64,000 nucleotides of DNA from Pseudomonas corrugata (GCF_001269905.1 NZ_LHVK01000015.1:124001-188000); one strand, 5' to 3'; shown: positions 18,742 through 28,210, numbered from the stretch's first letter. The notes: generated by a model not told the origin, from the letters alone. Numbers and translations: made by a program.

Positions 18742-21130
18742 CCATCACACCGTAGAAAAGACCCAGGCCGAACTGGCCGAGATGTTCGCCCGCGACCTGA
18801 CCACTGGCGTCGGCCGTAGCGTCAAGCATGACAGCGCCGCCAAGCATGTGACCGGTGAAGCGCAGTACATCGATGACCGTCTCGAATTCCCTAACCAACT
18901 GCACGTCTACGCGCGACTGTCGGACCGCGCCCACGCCCGGATCCTGCGCATCGATACCACGCCCTGCTACGCCTTCGAAGGCGTGCGCATCGCCATTACC
19001 CACGAAGACATCCCGGGCCTCAAGGACATCGGCCCATTGTTGCCTGGCGATCCGCTGCTGGCGATTGACGATGTGCAGTTCGTCGGCCAGCCGGTATTGG
19101 CCGTTGCCGCCAGGGACCTGGAAACTGCACGCAACGCGGCGATGGCCGCGATCATCGAATATGAAGACCTGGAGCCGGTGCTGGACGTGGTCGAAGCCCT
19201 GCGCAAACGGCATTTCGTGCTCGACAGCCATACCCATCAACGCGGCGATTCAGCCACCGCACTGGCGAGTGCCGAACATCGCATCCAGGGCTCGCTGCAC
19301 ATCGGCGGCCAAGAGCACTTTTATCTGGAAACCCAGATCTCCTCGGTGATGCCCACCGAAGACGGCGGAATGATTGTCTACTGCTCCACCCAGAACCCCA
19401 CCGAAGTGCAGAAACTGGTGGCTGAGGTGCTGGGCGTGTCGATGAACAAGGTCGTGGTGGACATGCGCCGCATGGGTGGCGGCTTTGGCGGCAAGGAAAC
19501 CCAGGCTGCCAGCCCGGCCTGCCTGTGCGCGGTGATCGCGCACCTCACCGGCCAGCCGACCAAGATGCGCCTGCCCCGGGTCGAAGACATGCTGATGACC
19601 GGCAAGCGTCATCCTTTCTACATCGAATACGACGTGGGCTTCGACAGCCGCGGACGCCTGCACGGCATCGCCCTGGAACTGGCCGGCAACTGCGGCTGCT
19701 CGCCGGACCTGTCGGCGTCGATTGTCGATCGAGCGATGTTCCATGCCGACAACGCCTATTACCTGGGCGACGCGACCATCAACGGCCACCGCTGCAAGAC
19801 CAACACCGCGTCGAACACCGCTTACCGTGGCTTCGGCGGCCCGCAGGGGATGGTCGCCATCGAAGAAGTCATGGACGCCATTGCCCGGCATCTGGGGCTC
19901 GATCCGCTGGCGGTGCGCAAGGTCAACTACTACGGCAAGACCGAACGCAACGTCACCCACTACTACCAGACCGTCGAGCACAACATGCTCGAGGAAATGA
20001 CCGCCGAGCTGGAAGAAAGCAGCCAGTACGCCGAACGGCGCGAAGCGATCCGTCGCTACAACGCAGGCAGCCCGATCCTGAAAAAGGGCCTGGCGCTGAC
20101 GCCGGTCAAGTTCGGCATCTCGTTCACCGCCAGCTTCCTCAACCAGGCAGGTGCCTTGATCCACGTCTACACCGACGGCAGCATCCACCTGAACCATGGC
20201 GGCACCGAAATGGGCCAGGGGCTCAACACCAAGGTTGCGCAGGTGGTGGCCGAGGTGTTCCAAGTGGAAATGGACCGGGTGCAGATCACCGCGACCAACA
20301 CCGACAAAGTACCGAACACCTCTCCTACCGCGGCCTCCAGCGGCGCCGACCTGAACGGCAAAGCCGCGCAGAATGCCGCCGAAACCATCAAGCGGCGCCT
20401 GGTGGAGTTCGCCGCACGACAGTACAAGGTCAGTGAAGAAGACGTGGAGTTCCACAACGGCCATGTGCGGGTGCGCGATCACATCCTGACGTTCGAAGCG
20501 CTGGTGCAACAGGCGTACTTTGCCCAAGTCTCGTTGTCGAGCACCGGATTCTACAAGACCCCGAAGATCTACTACGACCGCAGCCAGGCCCGTGGCCGGC
20601 CGTTCTACTACTACGCCTATGGTGCGGCGTGTGCAGAGGTGATCGTCGATACCCTCACCGGCGAATACAAGATGCTGCGCACCGACATCCTCCACGACGT
20701 CGGCGCCTCGCTGAACCCGGCCATCGATACCGGACAGGTCGAGGGCGGATTCATCCAGGGCATGGGCTGGCTGACCATGGAAGAGCTGGTGTGGAACGAC
20801 AAGGGCAAGCTGATGACCAACGGCCCGGCCAGCTACAAGATCCCGGCCGTGGCCGACATGCCACTGGACCTGCGGGTCAAGCTGGTGGAGAACCGCAAGA
20901 ACCCCGAAGACACAGTGTTCCATTCCAAGGCCGTGGGCGAGCCGCCGTTCATGCTCGGCATCGCCGCGTGGTGTGCGATCAAGGATGCCGTGGCGAGCCT
21001 GGGAGATTACCGACACCAGCCGAAAATCGACGCCCCGGCGACACCGGAACGGGTGTTGTGGGGCTGTGAGCAGATGCGCGGGTTGAAGGTGAAAGCGGTA
21101 GAGCCTGAAACCGAGATGGCTTCGCTCTAG
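18734..21130 (+). CDS. xdhB: Xanthine dehydrogenase molybdopterin-binding subunit XdhB
   Basis: A 798-residue large subunit that holds the molybdenum cofactor and the purine-binding site. Characteristic segments are 'GQEHFYLETQISSVMP', 'RRMGGGFGGKETQA' (cofactor contact, near residue 250), 'NTAYRGFGGPQGM' with the conserved arginine, and near the C-terminus 'KAVGEPPFMLG' with the catalytic glutamate. The start overlaps the xdhA stop (ATGTCTAA). A REPIN follows before xdhC, so the operon has a repeat inserted inside it. Confidence 0.97.
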   Translation: MSNHHTVEKTQAELAEMFARDLTTGVGRSVKHDSAAKHVTGEAQYIDDRLEFPNQLHVYARLSDRAHARILRIDTTPCYAFEGVRIAITHEDIPGLKDIGPLLPGDPLLAIDDVQFVGQPVLAVAARDLETARNAAMAAIIEYEDLEPVLDVVEALRKRHFVLDSHTHQRGDSATALASAEHRIQGSLHIGGQEHFYLETQISSVMPTEDGGMIVYCSTQNPTEVQKLVAEVLGVSMNKVVVDMRRMGGGFGGKETQAASPACLCAVIAHLTGQPTKMRLPRVEDMLMTGKRHPFYIEYDVGFDSRGRLHGIALELAGNCGCSPDLSASIVDRAMFHADNAYYLGDATINGHRCKTNTASNTAYRGFGGPQGMVAIEEVMDAIARHLGLDPLAVRKVNYYGKTERNVTHYYQTVEHNMLEEMTAELEESSQYAERREAIRRYNAGSPILKKGLALTPVKFGISFTASFLNQAGALIHVYTDGSIHLNHGGTEMGQGLNTKVAQVVAEVFQVEMDRVQITATNTDKVPNTSPTAASSGADLNGKAAQNAAETIKRRLVEFAARQYKVSEEDVEFHNGHVRVRDHILTFEALVQQAYFAQVSLSSTGFYKTPKIYYDRSQARGRPFYYYAYGAACAEVIVDTLTGEYKMLRTDILHDVGASLNPAIDTGQVEGGFIQGMGWLTMEELVWNDKGKLMTNGPASYKIPAVADMPLDLRVKLVENRKNPEDTVFHSKAVGEPPFMLGIAAWCAIKDAVASLGDYRHQPKIDAPATPERVLWGCEQMRGLKVKAVEPETEMASL

Positions 21131-21143
21131 ACCGCGGCGCGGA

Positions 21144-21220
21144 TATCGCGAGCAAGCTCGGCTCCCACAAGGGGTCTCAGAGTTAACAGAGTTCCTGTGG
21201 GAGCCGAGCTTGCTCGCGAT
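21144..21220. repeat. REPIN inside the xdh operon
   Basis: Inverted REP pair ('atcgcgagcaagctcggctcccac' and 'gtgggagccgagcttgctcgcgat') between xdhB and xdhC. It could protect the upstream mRNA and lower expression of xdhC-guaD. Confidence 0.87.
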
Positions 21221-21256
21221 GAGGCCGGGACAGACAAAAGAGATGTCGAGGTGAAC

Positions 21257-22099
21257 ATGTACAACTGGATCAGCGCCCTCGCCGACCTGCAAACCCGCGG
21301 TGAACCCTGCGTGCTGGTGACGATCATCGAAGAACTCGGCTCGACCCCGCGCAACGCCGGTTCGAAGATGGTCATCAGCGCCAGCCAGACGTTCGACACC
21401 ATCGGTGGCGGGCACCTGGAATACAAGGCCATGGAGATCGCCCGGCAAATGCTCGCCAGCGGCCAGCAGGGCACGCATCTGGAGCGCTTCAGCCTAGGTG
21501 CCAGTCTGGGCCAGTGCTGTGGCGGCGTGACCGTATTGCTGTTCGAGCCCATGGGTCAGGTGCAGGCGCAGATTGCCGTGTTCGGCGCCGGTCATGTCGG
21601 CCGGGCCCTGGTGCCACTGCTGGCGAGCCTGCCTTGTCGGGTGCGCTGGATCGACTCGCGGGAAGCCGAGTTCCCTGAACAATTGCCCCATGGCGTACAG
21701 AAAATCGTCAGCGAAGACCCGCTGGACGAGGTCGATGAATTGCCCGCCGGCAGCTACTGCATCGTCATGACCCACAACCATCAGCTCGATCTGGAGCTGA
21801 GCGCGGCGATCCTAAAGCGCAACGACTTCGCCTACTTCGGCCTGATCGGCTCGAAGACCAAGCGGGTCAAGTTCGAACACCGCCTGCGCGATCGCGGATT
21901 CGACAGCGGCACCTTGCAACGCATGCGTTGCCCGATGGGCATTGGCGAAGTCAAAGGCAAGCTGCCTGTGGAAATCGCCATCTCCATCGCCGGTGAAATC
22001 ATCGCCACCTATAACGCGGATTTCGGCCAGCACACCGCCCGCGCCGAACCCATTGCCAAGCTGCTGCCGGCCTCGCGTCGCAGCCAAGCCAAATCTTGA
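21257..22099 (+). CDS. xdhC: Xanthine dehydrogenase accessory protein XdhC
   Basis: A 280-residue maturation factor that binds, sulfurates and inserts the molybdenum cofactor into XdhB. The N-terminal XdhC domain includes 'LVTIIEELGSTPRNAGSKM' (about 22-40) and 'SLGQCCGGVTVLLFEP', with the conserved CCGG cysteines. The C-terminal Rossmann-like domain includes 'VFGAGHVGRALVPLL' (about 112) and ends with 'MGIGEVKGKLPVEIAISIAGEI'. The start is the ATG at 21257 after GAGGTG; longer readings would run into the REPIN. The stop is 8 nt before the guaD ATG. Confidence 0.95.
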   Translation: MYNWISALADLQTRGEPCVLVTIIEELGSTPRNAGSKMVISASQTFDTIGGGHLEYKAMEIARQMLASGQQGTHLERFSLGASLGQCCGGVTVLLFEPMGQVQAQIAVFGAGHVGRALVPLLASLPCRVRWIDSREAEFPEQLPHGVQKIVSEDPLDEVDELPAGSYCIVMTHNHQLDLELSAAILKRNDFAYFGLIGSKTKRVKFEHRLRDRGFDSGTLQRMRCPMGIGEVKGKLPVEIAISIAGEIIATYNADFGQHTARAEPIAKLLPASRRSQAKS

Positions 22100-22107
22100 G
22101 ATTGCCC

Positions 22108-23412
22108 ATGCCCACGACACGCAAAGCCTACCGCGCCGCCCTGCTCCACAGCCTCGCCGACCCGGCCGAAGTCGGCCTCGAAGCCTCTTATGAATATTTC
22201 GAGGACGGCCTGCTGGTGGTGGAAAACGGCCAGATCAGCGCCCTTGGCCACGCCAATGACCTGCTGCCGAGCCTGGCGGCGGACATCGAAATCGCCCATT
22301 ACCCGGACGCGCTGATTACCCCCGGCTTCATCGACACCCACATCCATCTGCCGCAGACCGGCATGGTGGGCGCCTATGGCGAACAACTGCTGGACTGGCT
22401 CAACACCTACACCTTCCCCTGTGAACGCCAGTTCGCCGACCCGGCCCACGCCGAAGCCGTCGCCGATATCTTCATCAAAGAGTTGCTGCGCAACGGCACC
22501 ACCACGGCCCTGGTGTTTGGCAGTGTGCACCCACAGTCGGTGAACGCCTTTTTCGAGGCAGCCGAGAAACTCGACCTGCGGATGATCGCCGGTAAAGTGA
22601 TGATGGATCGCAACGCTCCGGACTACCTGACTGACACCGCCGAATCCAGCTACACCGAGAGCAAGGCGCTGATCGAGCGCTGGCACGGCAAGGGCCGCCT
22701 GCACTACGCCGTGACCCCGCGCTTCGCCCCTACCAGCACACCCGAACAGTTGGCGCTGGCCGGCCAGTTGCTGGGGGAGTACCCGGACCTGTACATGCAG
22801 ACCCACATCAGTGAAAACCTGCAGGAAGTGCAATGGGTCAAGGCGCTGTTTCCCGAGCGCAAGGGCTATCTGGACGTCTACGATCACTACCGGTTGCTCG
22901 GCGAACGTTCGGTGTTCGCCCACGGTGTGCACCTGTGCGACGAAGAGTGTGCACGCCTGGCCGAAACCGGTTCGGCCATCGCGTTCTGCCCGACCTCGAA
23001 CCTGTTCCTGGGCAGCGGGCTGTTCAACCTGCCGATGGCCGAGAAGCACAAGGTGAACGTGGGGTTAGGCACGGACGTCGGCGGCGGCACCAGTTTTTCG
23101 CTGTTGCAGACCCTGAACGAAGCCTACAAAGTGATGCAGTTGCAGGGCGCGCGGCTGAGCCCGTTCAAATCGCTGTACCTGGCCACCCTCGGCGGCGCCC
23201 GGGCCCTGCGCCTGGAAGACCGTATCGGCACCTTGCAGCCGGGCACCGATGCTGACTTCCTGGTGCTGGACTACAACGCTACGCCATTGTTGAGCTATCG
23301 CCTGAAGCAGGCCCGGGACATTGCCGAGATATTGTTCGTGTTGATGACGCTGGGGGATGACCGAACGGTGGCGCAGACCTTTGCGGCGGGGCGGTTGGTG
23401 CATCAACGCTAG
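22108..23412 (+). CDS. guaD: Guanine deaminase
   Basis: A 434-residue amidohydrolase that converts guanine to xanthine and so feeds the xanthine dehydrogenase encoded upstream. The zinc-binding signature 'PGFIDTHIHLPQTGMVG' lies near residue 70, with further metal ligands in 'QTHISENLQEVQW' and 'AHGVHLCDEE', and the catalytic aspartate in 'GLGTDVGGGTSFSLL'. The start is the ATG at 22108 (MPTTRKAYRA); an upstream TTG overlaps the xdhC stop. It is the last gene of the operon and is followed by a REPIN. Confidence 0.96.
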   Translation: MPTTRKAYRAALLHSLADPAEVGLEASYEYFEDGLLVVENGQISALGHANDLLPSLAADIEIAHYPDALITPGFIDTHIHLPQTGMVGAYGEQLLDWLNTYTFPCERQFADPAHAEAVADIFIKELLRNGTTTALVFGSVHPQSVNAFFEAAEKLDLRMIAGKVMMDRNAPDYLTDTAESSYTESKALIERWHGKGRLHYAVTPRFAPTSTPEQLALAGQLLGEYPDLYMQTHISENLQEVQWVKALFPERKGYLDVYDHYRLLGERSVFAHGVHLCDEECARLAETGSAIAFCPTSNLFLGSGLFNLPMAEKHKVNVGLGTDVGGGTSFSLLQTLNEAYKVMQLQGARLSPFKSLYLATLGGARALRLEDRIGTLQPGTDADFLVLDYNATPLLSYRLKQARDIAEILFVLMTLGDDRTVAQTFAAGRLVHQR

Positions 23413-23417
23413 ACCGC

Positions 23418-23483
23418 TATCGCGAGCAGGTTCGCTCCCACAGGGGATTTATGGCGCTCTGTGGGAGCGAGCCTGCTCGCGAT
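23418..23483. repeat. REPIN
   Basis: Compact inverted REP pair with cores 'tcgcgagcaggttcgctcccac' and 'gtgggagcgagcctgctcgcga'. It lies between the convergent guaD and GntR genes. Confidence 0.87.
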
Positions 23484-23517
23484 GAAGGCGACTCGGTATG
23501 ACTGCCTCAGCAGACCA

Positions 23518-24282
23518 TCAAAGCTTGGCCGTCGACCGCCCAGGCTTCTTGCTCTGCAACAGGTGCGAAAACACCGCGTGCAGATCGTCCGACGCACCCT
23601 CTTCGTCTAGGTTGAGCTTGCTGTCGATGTGGTCCATGTGGTGCATCATCAGGTCCACCGCCAGCGTCGCATCGCGCGCCTCGATGGCGTCGATCAACTG
23701 GGTGTGCTCGTCATAGGAGCAATGGGAACGGTTGCCGCTTTCGTATTGGGCAATGATCAGCGAAGTCTGGGACACCAGGCTGCGCTGGAAGCTGATCAGC
23801 GGTGCATTCCTCGCCGCTTCGGCCAGCTTGAGATGGAACTCACCCGACAGGCGGATGCCGGCGCCACGGTCGCCACGGGAGAAACTGTCGCGTTCGTCGC
23901 TGACCATCTGCCGCAACTCGGCAAGCTGCTCGGCGGTAGCGTGCTGCACCGCCAGCTCGGTGATCGCCCGTTCCACCAGGCGCCGGGCCATGAACACCTG
24001 GCGAGCCTCTTCGACACTCGGGCTGGCAACGACCGCGCCGCGATTAGGCCGCAACAACACCACGCCCTCGTGGGCCAGGCGCGACAGCGCACGACGGATG
24101 ATGGTGCGGCTGACTCCGAAAATCTCCCCCAGCGCCTCTTCGCTCAACTTTGTACCCGGCGCCAGGCGCTGTTCGAGGATAGCCTCGAAGATATGTGCAT
24201 AGACGATATCGTCCTGGGTTCCGCTGCGGCCGGCTTTGCCTGCTCGCGGTTGTTTCTTGAGGGGCTGCAACTGTTCGTTCAT
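23518..24282 (-). CDS. GntR-family regulator with FCD domain
   Basis: A 254-residue GntR/FCD regulator, the second flanking the purine operon. The winged helix is at about 27-95 ('EDIV' region, then 'GVSRTIIRRALSRLAHEGVV'). The FCD domain (about 105-235) has the usual metal- or acid-binding histidines in 'FHLKLAEAARN' and 'DEHTQLIDAIEARD'. In other Pseudomonas a regulator occupies this same place beside guaD and is thought to control purine catabolism. Here it is divergent from a BenE-family transporter. The ATG at 24282 is chosen because the upstream extension lacks any GntR similarity; its ribosome-binding site (GAGTG) is weak. Confidence 0.9.
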   Translation of the reverse strand: MNEQLQPLKKQPRAGKAGRSGTQDDIVYAHIFEAILEQRLAPGTKLSEEALGEIFGVSRTIIRRALSRLAHEGVVLLRPNRGAVVASPSVEEARQVFMARRLVERAITELAVQHATAEQLAELRQMVSDERDSFSRGDRGAGIRLSGEFHLKLAEAARNAPLISFQRSLVSQTSLIIAQYESGNRSHCSYDEHTQLIDAIEARDATLAVDLMMHHMDHIDSKLNLDEEGASDDLHAVFSHLLQSKKPGRSTAKL

Positions 24283-24493
24283 GGGCACTCGGGTCGGGAG
24301 AACTGCGGCGAATTGACCGTGACTGTAATACGGCACAGCGGGTCGCTGGCAAGTATCGCGTAAAAAACACGGCGATTGTACACAACCTCTGATGGCAACA
24401 CGACTGTACGGCTGTTTACGGGCTTGGCTGTATTGCAATTGCCCACTGGGTTGAGTTTAGGCTTAAACCCTCAATCTGTGACACCTGTGGCAA
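24283..24493. promoter_or_regulatory. Divergent regulatory region with a candidate GntR operator
   Basis: About 330 bp separate the divergent GntR and benE-like genes; the right part is a REPIN. Near the GntR side lies TTGT-AC-ACAA (24376-24385), a near-palindrome of the size used by FCD-type GntR proteins. No strong promoter hexamers stand out. The operator is a weak call. Confidence 0.3.
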
Positions 24494-24583
24494 CTGTGGG
24501 AGCATGGTTTGCTCGCGATGAAGCTGACGCGGTGAGCCTTGAAACCCAGGCACCGTCATCGCGGGCAAGCCTTGCTCCTACAA
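24494..24583. repeat. REPIN
   Basis: Inverted REP pair ('gtgggagcatggtttgctcgcgat' and 'atcgcgggcaagccttgctcctac') just upstream of the BenE-family gene. The second half is less well conserved. Confidence 0.8.
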
Positions 24584-24615
24584 GTACATAATCTATCCAA
24601 GGACCCCCGCCCACC

Positions 24616-25806
24616 ATGACCGAAGTCACGACTGCGCCACTTCGCCCATTGGCCGACACCTCGCCCTCAGCCATTGTTGCCGGGTTCATCGCCATGATGA
24701 CCGGCTATACCAGCTCCCTGGTGCTGATGTTCCAGGCCGGCCAGGCGGCGGGGCTGACCAGCGGGCAGATTTCGTCGTGGATCTGGGCGATCTCCATTGG
24801 CATGGCGGTATGTTCCATCGGCCTGTCGTTACGCTACCGCACGCCGGTCACCATCGCCTGGTCGACGCCCGGTGCGGCACTGCTGATTACCAGCCTGGGC
24901 GGCGTGAGCTATGGCGAGGCCATCGGTGCCTATATCACCTGCGCGATACTGGTGACGATCTGCGGGCTGACGGGCAGCTTCGAGCGCCTGGTCAAGCGCA
25001 TTCCGGCGTCGCTGGCGGCGGCATTGCTGGCCGGCATCCTGTTCAAGATCGGCAGCGAGATTTTCGTCGCCACCCAGCATCGCACCGGCCTGGTGCTGGG
25101 CATGTTCTTCACCTACCTGATCGTCAAGCGCCTGTCGCCTCGCTATGCCGTGCTGGCGGCGCTACTGATCGGCACCGCGCTGTCAGGCCTGATGGGCCTG
25201 CTGGACTTCAGCGGCTTCGCCCTTGAAGTCGCGACACCGCTCTGGACCACGCCACACTTCTCCCTGGCGGCCACCATCAGCATCGGCATTCCGCTGTTCG
25301 TCGTGGCGATGACCTCCCAGAATATGCCCGGCATCGCCGTGCTCAGGGCAGATGGCTACAACGTACCGGCCTCCCCCCTGATCACCAGCACAGGTATCGC
25401 CTCGCTGCTGCTGGCACCGTTCGGCTCCCATGGCATCAACCTGGCGGCCATCAGCGCCGCCATCTGCACGGGGCCCCATGCCCACGAGGACCGCAACAAG
25501 CGCTACACGGCGGCGGTCTGGTGCGGGATCTTCTACGGGATTGCCGGGGTGTTCGGCGCCACACTGGCGGCGTTGTTCGCGGCGTTGCCCAAGGAACTGG
25601 TGCTGTCCATCGCGGCACTGGCGCTGTTCGGGTCGATCATCAATGGCTTGAGCATCGCCATGAGCGAAGCCAGGGAACGGGAAGCGGCGCTGATCACCTT
25701 CATGGTCACGGCGTCGGGCCTGACGCTGTTTTCTGTCGGTTCGGCGTTCTGGGGGATTGTGGCGGGGGTGCTGACCTTGCTGATTCTTAATTGGCGTAAA
25801 GCCTAA
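24616..25806 (+). CDS. BenE-family transporter
   Basis: A 396-residue membrane protein with about eleven to twelve hydrophobic helices. Family signatures include 'MTGYTSSLVLMFQA' in helix 1, 'AWSTPGAALLIT' (a conserved half-helix), 'MTSQNMPGIAVLRADGY', and 'CTGPHAHEDRNKRY'. BenE proteins are described as benzoate/H+ symporters. Here the gene stands where P. aeruginosa carries a purine permease-type gene next to guaD and its regulator, so the real substrate might be a purine or another aromatic compound; that is inference only. It is divergent from the GntR gene and has AAGGA upstream of the ATG. Confidence 0.87.
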   Translation: MTEVTTAPLRPLADTSPSAIVAGFIAMMTGYTSSLVLMFQAGQAAGLTSGQISSWIWAISIGMAVCSIGLSLRYRTPVTIAWSTPGAALLITSLGGVSYGEAIGAYITCAILVTICGLTGSFERLVKRIPASLAAALLAGILFKIGSEIFVATQHRTGLVLGMFFTYLIVKRLSPRYAVLAALLIGTALSGLMGLLDFSGFALEVATPLWTTPHFSLAATISIGIPLFVVAMTSQNMPGIAVLRADGYNVPASPLITSTGIASLLLAPFGSHGINLAAISAAICTGPHAHEDRNKRYTAAVWCGIFYGIAGVFGATLAALFAALPKELVLSIAALALFGSIINGLSIAMSEAREREAALITFMVTASGLTLFSVGSAFWGIVAGVLTLLILNWRKA

Positions 25807-25809
25807 AGC

Positions 25810-25874
25810 TTCGCGAGCAGGCTCGCTCCCACAGGGAAACGCGATCCAATTGTGGGAGCGAGCCTGCTCGCGAT
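25810..25874. repeat. REPIN
   Basis: Compact inverted REP pair ('tcgcgagcaggctcgctcccac' and 'gtgggagcgagcctgctcgcga'). It lies between the convergent BenE-family and yggL genes. Confidence 0.87.
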
Positions 25875-25912
25875 AGCGGCCTGAAGATCAACCAAAAACC
25901 CAATCACCAGGC

Positions 25913-25945
25913 AAAAAAAACCGGCGCCCAATCGGGCCGCCGGTT
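25913..25945 (-). terminator. Rho-independent terminator of yggL
   Basis: On the minus strand, AACCGGCGGCCC and GGGCGCCGGTT form a GC-rich stem with a short loop, directly followed by TTTTTT. Confidence 0.88.
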
Positions 25946-25952
25946 CAGGACA

Positions 25953-26297
25953 TCACGCCTTGGCGTTGATCGGCATGTCCGGGTGCCACACGTCGATCAG
26001 CGGGCTGACGGTCATGTTGGTCAGTTCGCTACGGCCCTTGAGCCAGGCTTCAACGGCAGCACGTTGTTCTTCGGAAACCGAGCCACGCTTCTGCAGGCAA
26101 ACCAGACCGTAGTCGTCACCGCCGACATAGCCCAGACCGTTGGCTTCCATGGCTTCTTTCAGGAAAGCGTCGAGGAAAGCGTCAATCGCCTCATCGTCCA
26201 GATCTTCTTTGAGATCCAGGTTCAGTTCGAACCCCAGCTCCTGAAATTCATCCACACACAGCTTTTTGCGCAGACGCCGGGAACGGTTAGTCGCCAT
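25953..26297 (-). CDS. yggL: YggL family 50S ribosome-binding protein
   Basis: A 114-residue protein of the DUF469 family. Members are small, acidic and reported to associate with the 50S subunit. Typical features are the basic start 'MATNRSRRLRKKL', followed by 'CVDEFQELGFEL' and 'GLGYVGGDDYGLVCLQ'. The start is the ATG at 26297 with GAGGA upstream; the longer reading is unlike the family. It is divergent from dacB across 232 bp, which shows no other gene. A clear terminator follows. Confidence 0.92.
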   Translation of the reverse strand: MATNRSRRLRKKLCVDEFQELGFELNLDLKEDLDDEAIDAFLDAFLKEAMEANGLGYVGGDDYGLVCLQKRGSVSEEQRAAVEAWLKGRSELTNMTVSPLIDVWHPDMPINAKA

Positions 26298-26529
26298 TGG
26301 AACAATCCTCATAAGTAATAACGGCCGGCACTTTACCAGTTTGGTGCAACGATTGCCCGGTTGATCGGGCATATCGGCCTACCGTCGGTAAAAAATTGCC
26401 TCACGAAAGCCTCAGGCACGGCACATGCCGTTGCGCGTTGGGGCATAATGCCGACACTTTCTTGACCGTTGAGGACGTTCATTTTCATGTCCTCGTTTTT
26501 CTCCCCTCGCCCGTAGGGTTTTATTACCA

Positions 26530-27996
26530 ATGATCAAATCTTTGCGTCCACTGCTTCTGGCCAGCCTTCTTCTTCCCCTGGCCCTCCCTGCTTCTACCAG
26601 CGCCGCTACGATCAACACTGCCCTGTCGCCCAATGTGCAGAAGGCCCTCAAGACCAGCAAGCTGCAAGACAACGCGCTGTCCCTGGTAATGGTGCCGCTC
26701 AATGGCCCAGGCACCCCGACCATCTACAACGCCGACGTCTCGGTGAACCCGGCTTCCACCATGAAGCTGGTGACCACCTACGCCGCCCTGGAAATGCTCG
26801 GCCCCAATCACCAGTGGAAGACCGAGTTCTACACCGATGGCACCCTCAGCGGCGGGATCCTCAACGGCAACCTCTACCTCAAGGGCGGCGGCGACCCCAA
26901 GCTGAACATGGAAAAACTCTGGCTGCTGATGCGCGACTTGAGGGCCAACGGCGTACAGCAGGTCACCGGCGACCTGGTGCTCGACCGCGGTTTCTTCATC
27001 CAGCCGCAATTGCCGGAGTTCAACGACGACGGCAACGACGAAAACAAGCCTTTCCTGGTCAAGCCCGACTCCCTGCTGGTCAACCTCAAGGCGTTGCGCT
27101 TCGTTGCCCGCAATGATGGCGGCCGGGTACTGGTGTCGGTGGAGCCACCGATTGCCAGCATTCATATCGACAACCAGGTCAAGGCAGTCAACTCCAAGCA
27201 ATGCGCCGGCGGCGTGCGCTACAACCCGGTGCCCCAGCCGGACGGCAGCGTGGCCGTGACCGTCGGCGGGCAGCTGGGCGATGGCTGCAGCTCCCAGACC
27301 TACCTGTCGCTGCTGGACCACGCCACTTATACCGCCGGTGCGGTGCGGGCGATCTGGAAAGAACTGGGCGGCAGCATCCAGGGCAAGGACCGTCTGGCCT
27401 CGACCCCGAGCAACGCCAAAGTGCTGGCCCGGGCGTTCTCGCCAGACCTGGCGGAGATCATCCGCGACATCAACAAATACAGTAACAACACCATGGCCCA
27501 GCAATTGTTCCTGAGCCTTGGCGCGCAGTTCCGCAACGAAGCCGACGGTGACGACGCCAAGGCTGCGCAACGGGTCGTGCGCCAATGGCTGGCCAAGAAA
27601 GGCATCACCGCACCGCACCTGGTGATGGAGAACGGCTCCGGCCTGTCCCGCGCCGAACGGGTCAGCGCGCGCGAAATGGCAGCAATGCTGCAGGCCGCCT
27701 GGCGCAGCCCCTACGCGGCCGAGTACATCAGTTCGATGCCGATTGTCGGCACCGACGGCACCATGCGCAAACGCCTCAAGACCACGGCCATGGCCGGCGA
27801 AGCCCACATCAAGACCGGCACCCTGAACACCGTGCGTGCCATTGCCGGGTTCAGCCGTGACGTCAACGGCAACACCTGGGCGGTGGTGGCGATCCTCAAC
27901 GATCCGAAGCCATGGGGCGCTTCGTCGGTGCTGGACCAGGTCCTGCTGGACCTGTACCGCCAGCCGAAACTGCCGCAGACGGCTTCGGCGCTCTGA
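26530..27996 (+). CDS. dacB: D-alanyl-D-alanine carboxypeptidase/endopeptidase (PBP4)
   Basis: A 488-residue low-molecular-weight penicillin-binding protein of the S13 family. It has a signal peptide ending at 'ASTSAAT'. The three penicillin-binding motifs are visible: SxxK as 'ASTMK' near residue 76 with the nucleophilic serine, SxN as 'YSNNTMAQQ' near 319, and KTG as 'IKTGTL' near 428. It trims peptidoglycan stem peptides and cross-links in the periplasm. In Pseudomonas, loss of dacB induces AmpC beta-lactamase, so it also matters for resistance. It is monocistronic and followed by a cluster of REP elements. Confidence 0.95.
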   Translation: MIKSLRPLLLASLLLPLALPASTSAATINTALSPNVQKALKTSKLQDNALSLVMVPLNGPGTPTIYNADVSVNPASTMKLVTTYAALEMLGPNHQWKTEFYTDGTLSGGILNGNLYLKGGGDPKLNMEKLWLLMRDLRANGVQQVTGDLVLDRGFFIQPQLPEFNDDGNDENKPFLVKPDSLLVNLKALRFVARNDGGRVLVSVEPPIASIHIDNQVKAVNSKQCAGGVRYNPVPQPDGSVAVTVGGQLGDGCSSQTYLSLLDHATYTAGAVRAIWKELGGSIQGKDRLASTPSNAKVLARAFSPDLAEIIRDINKYSNNTMAQQLFLSLGAQFRNEADGDDAKAAQRVVRQWLAKKGITAPHLVMENGSGLSRAERVSAREMAAMLQAAWRSPYAAEYISSMPIVGTDGTMRKRLKTTAMAGEAHIKTGTLNTVRAIAGFSRDVNGNTWAVVAILNDPKPWGASSVLDQVLLDLYRQPKLPQTASAL

Positions 27997-27999
27997 TCC

Positions 28000-28210
28000 A
28001 AGCTTGCTCGCGATAGCCGCCATTCAACTGGCATGCGTGGGGCTGAGCTGACGCTATCGCGAGCAGGCTCGCTCCCACAGGGGTCTGATGGGGTGCATGG
28101 GTCTGTGTCCGCCGGGGTCCGGGTGGGAGCGAGCCTGCTCGCGATGACGGTGGATCAGTCCAAACAGCCGTCAACCGACACGCCCGCTATCGCGACAAGC
28201 TCGCTCCCAC
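28000..28210. repeat. Cluster of four REP elements
   Basis: Partial and full REP copies at about 28001-28014, 28053-28080, 28122-28145 and 28187-28210 alternate in orientation. They fill the whole gap between the convergent dacB and diguanylate cyclase genes. The outer copies are eroded. Confidence 0.85.

Noticed and set aside
19250-21478. 742-codon open frame on the minus strand opposite xdhB
   Set aside because: Antisense shadow of xdhB that also crosses the REPIN; no family similarity.
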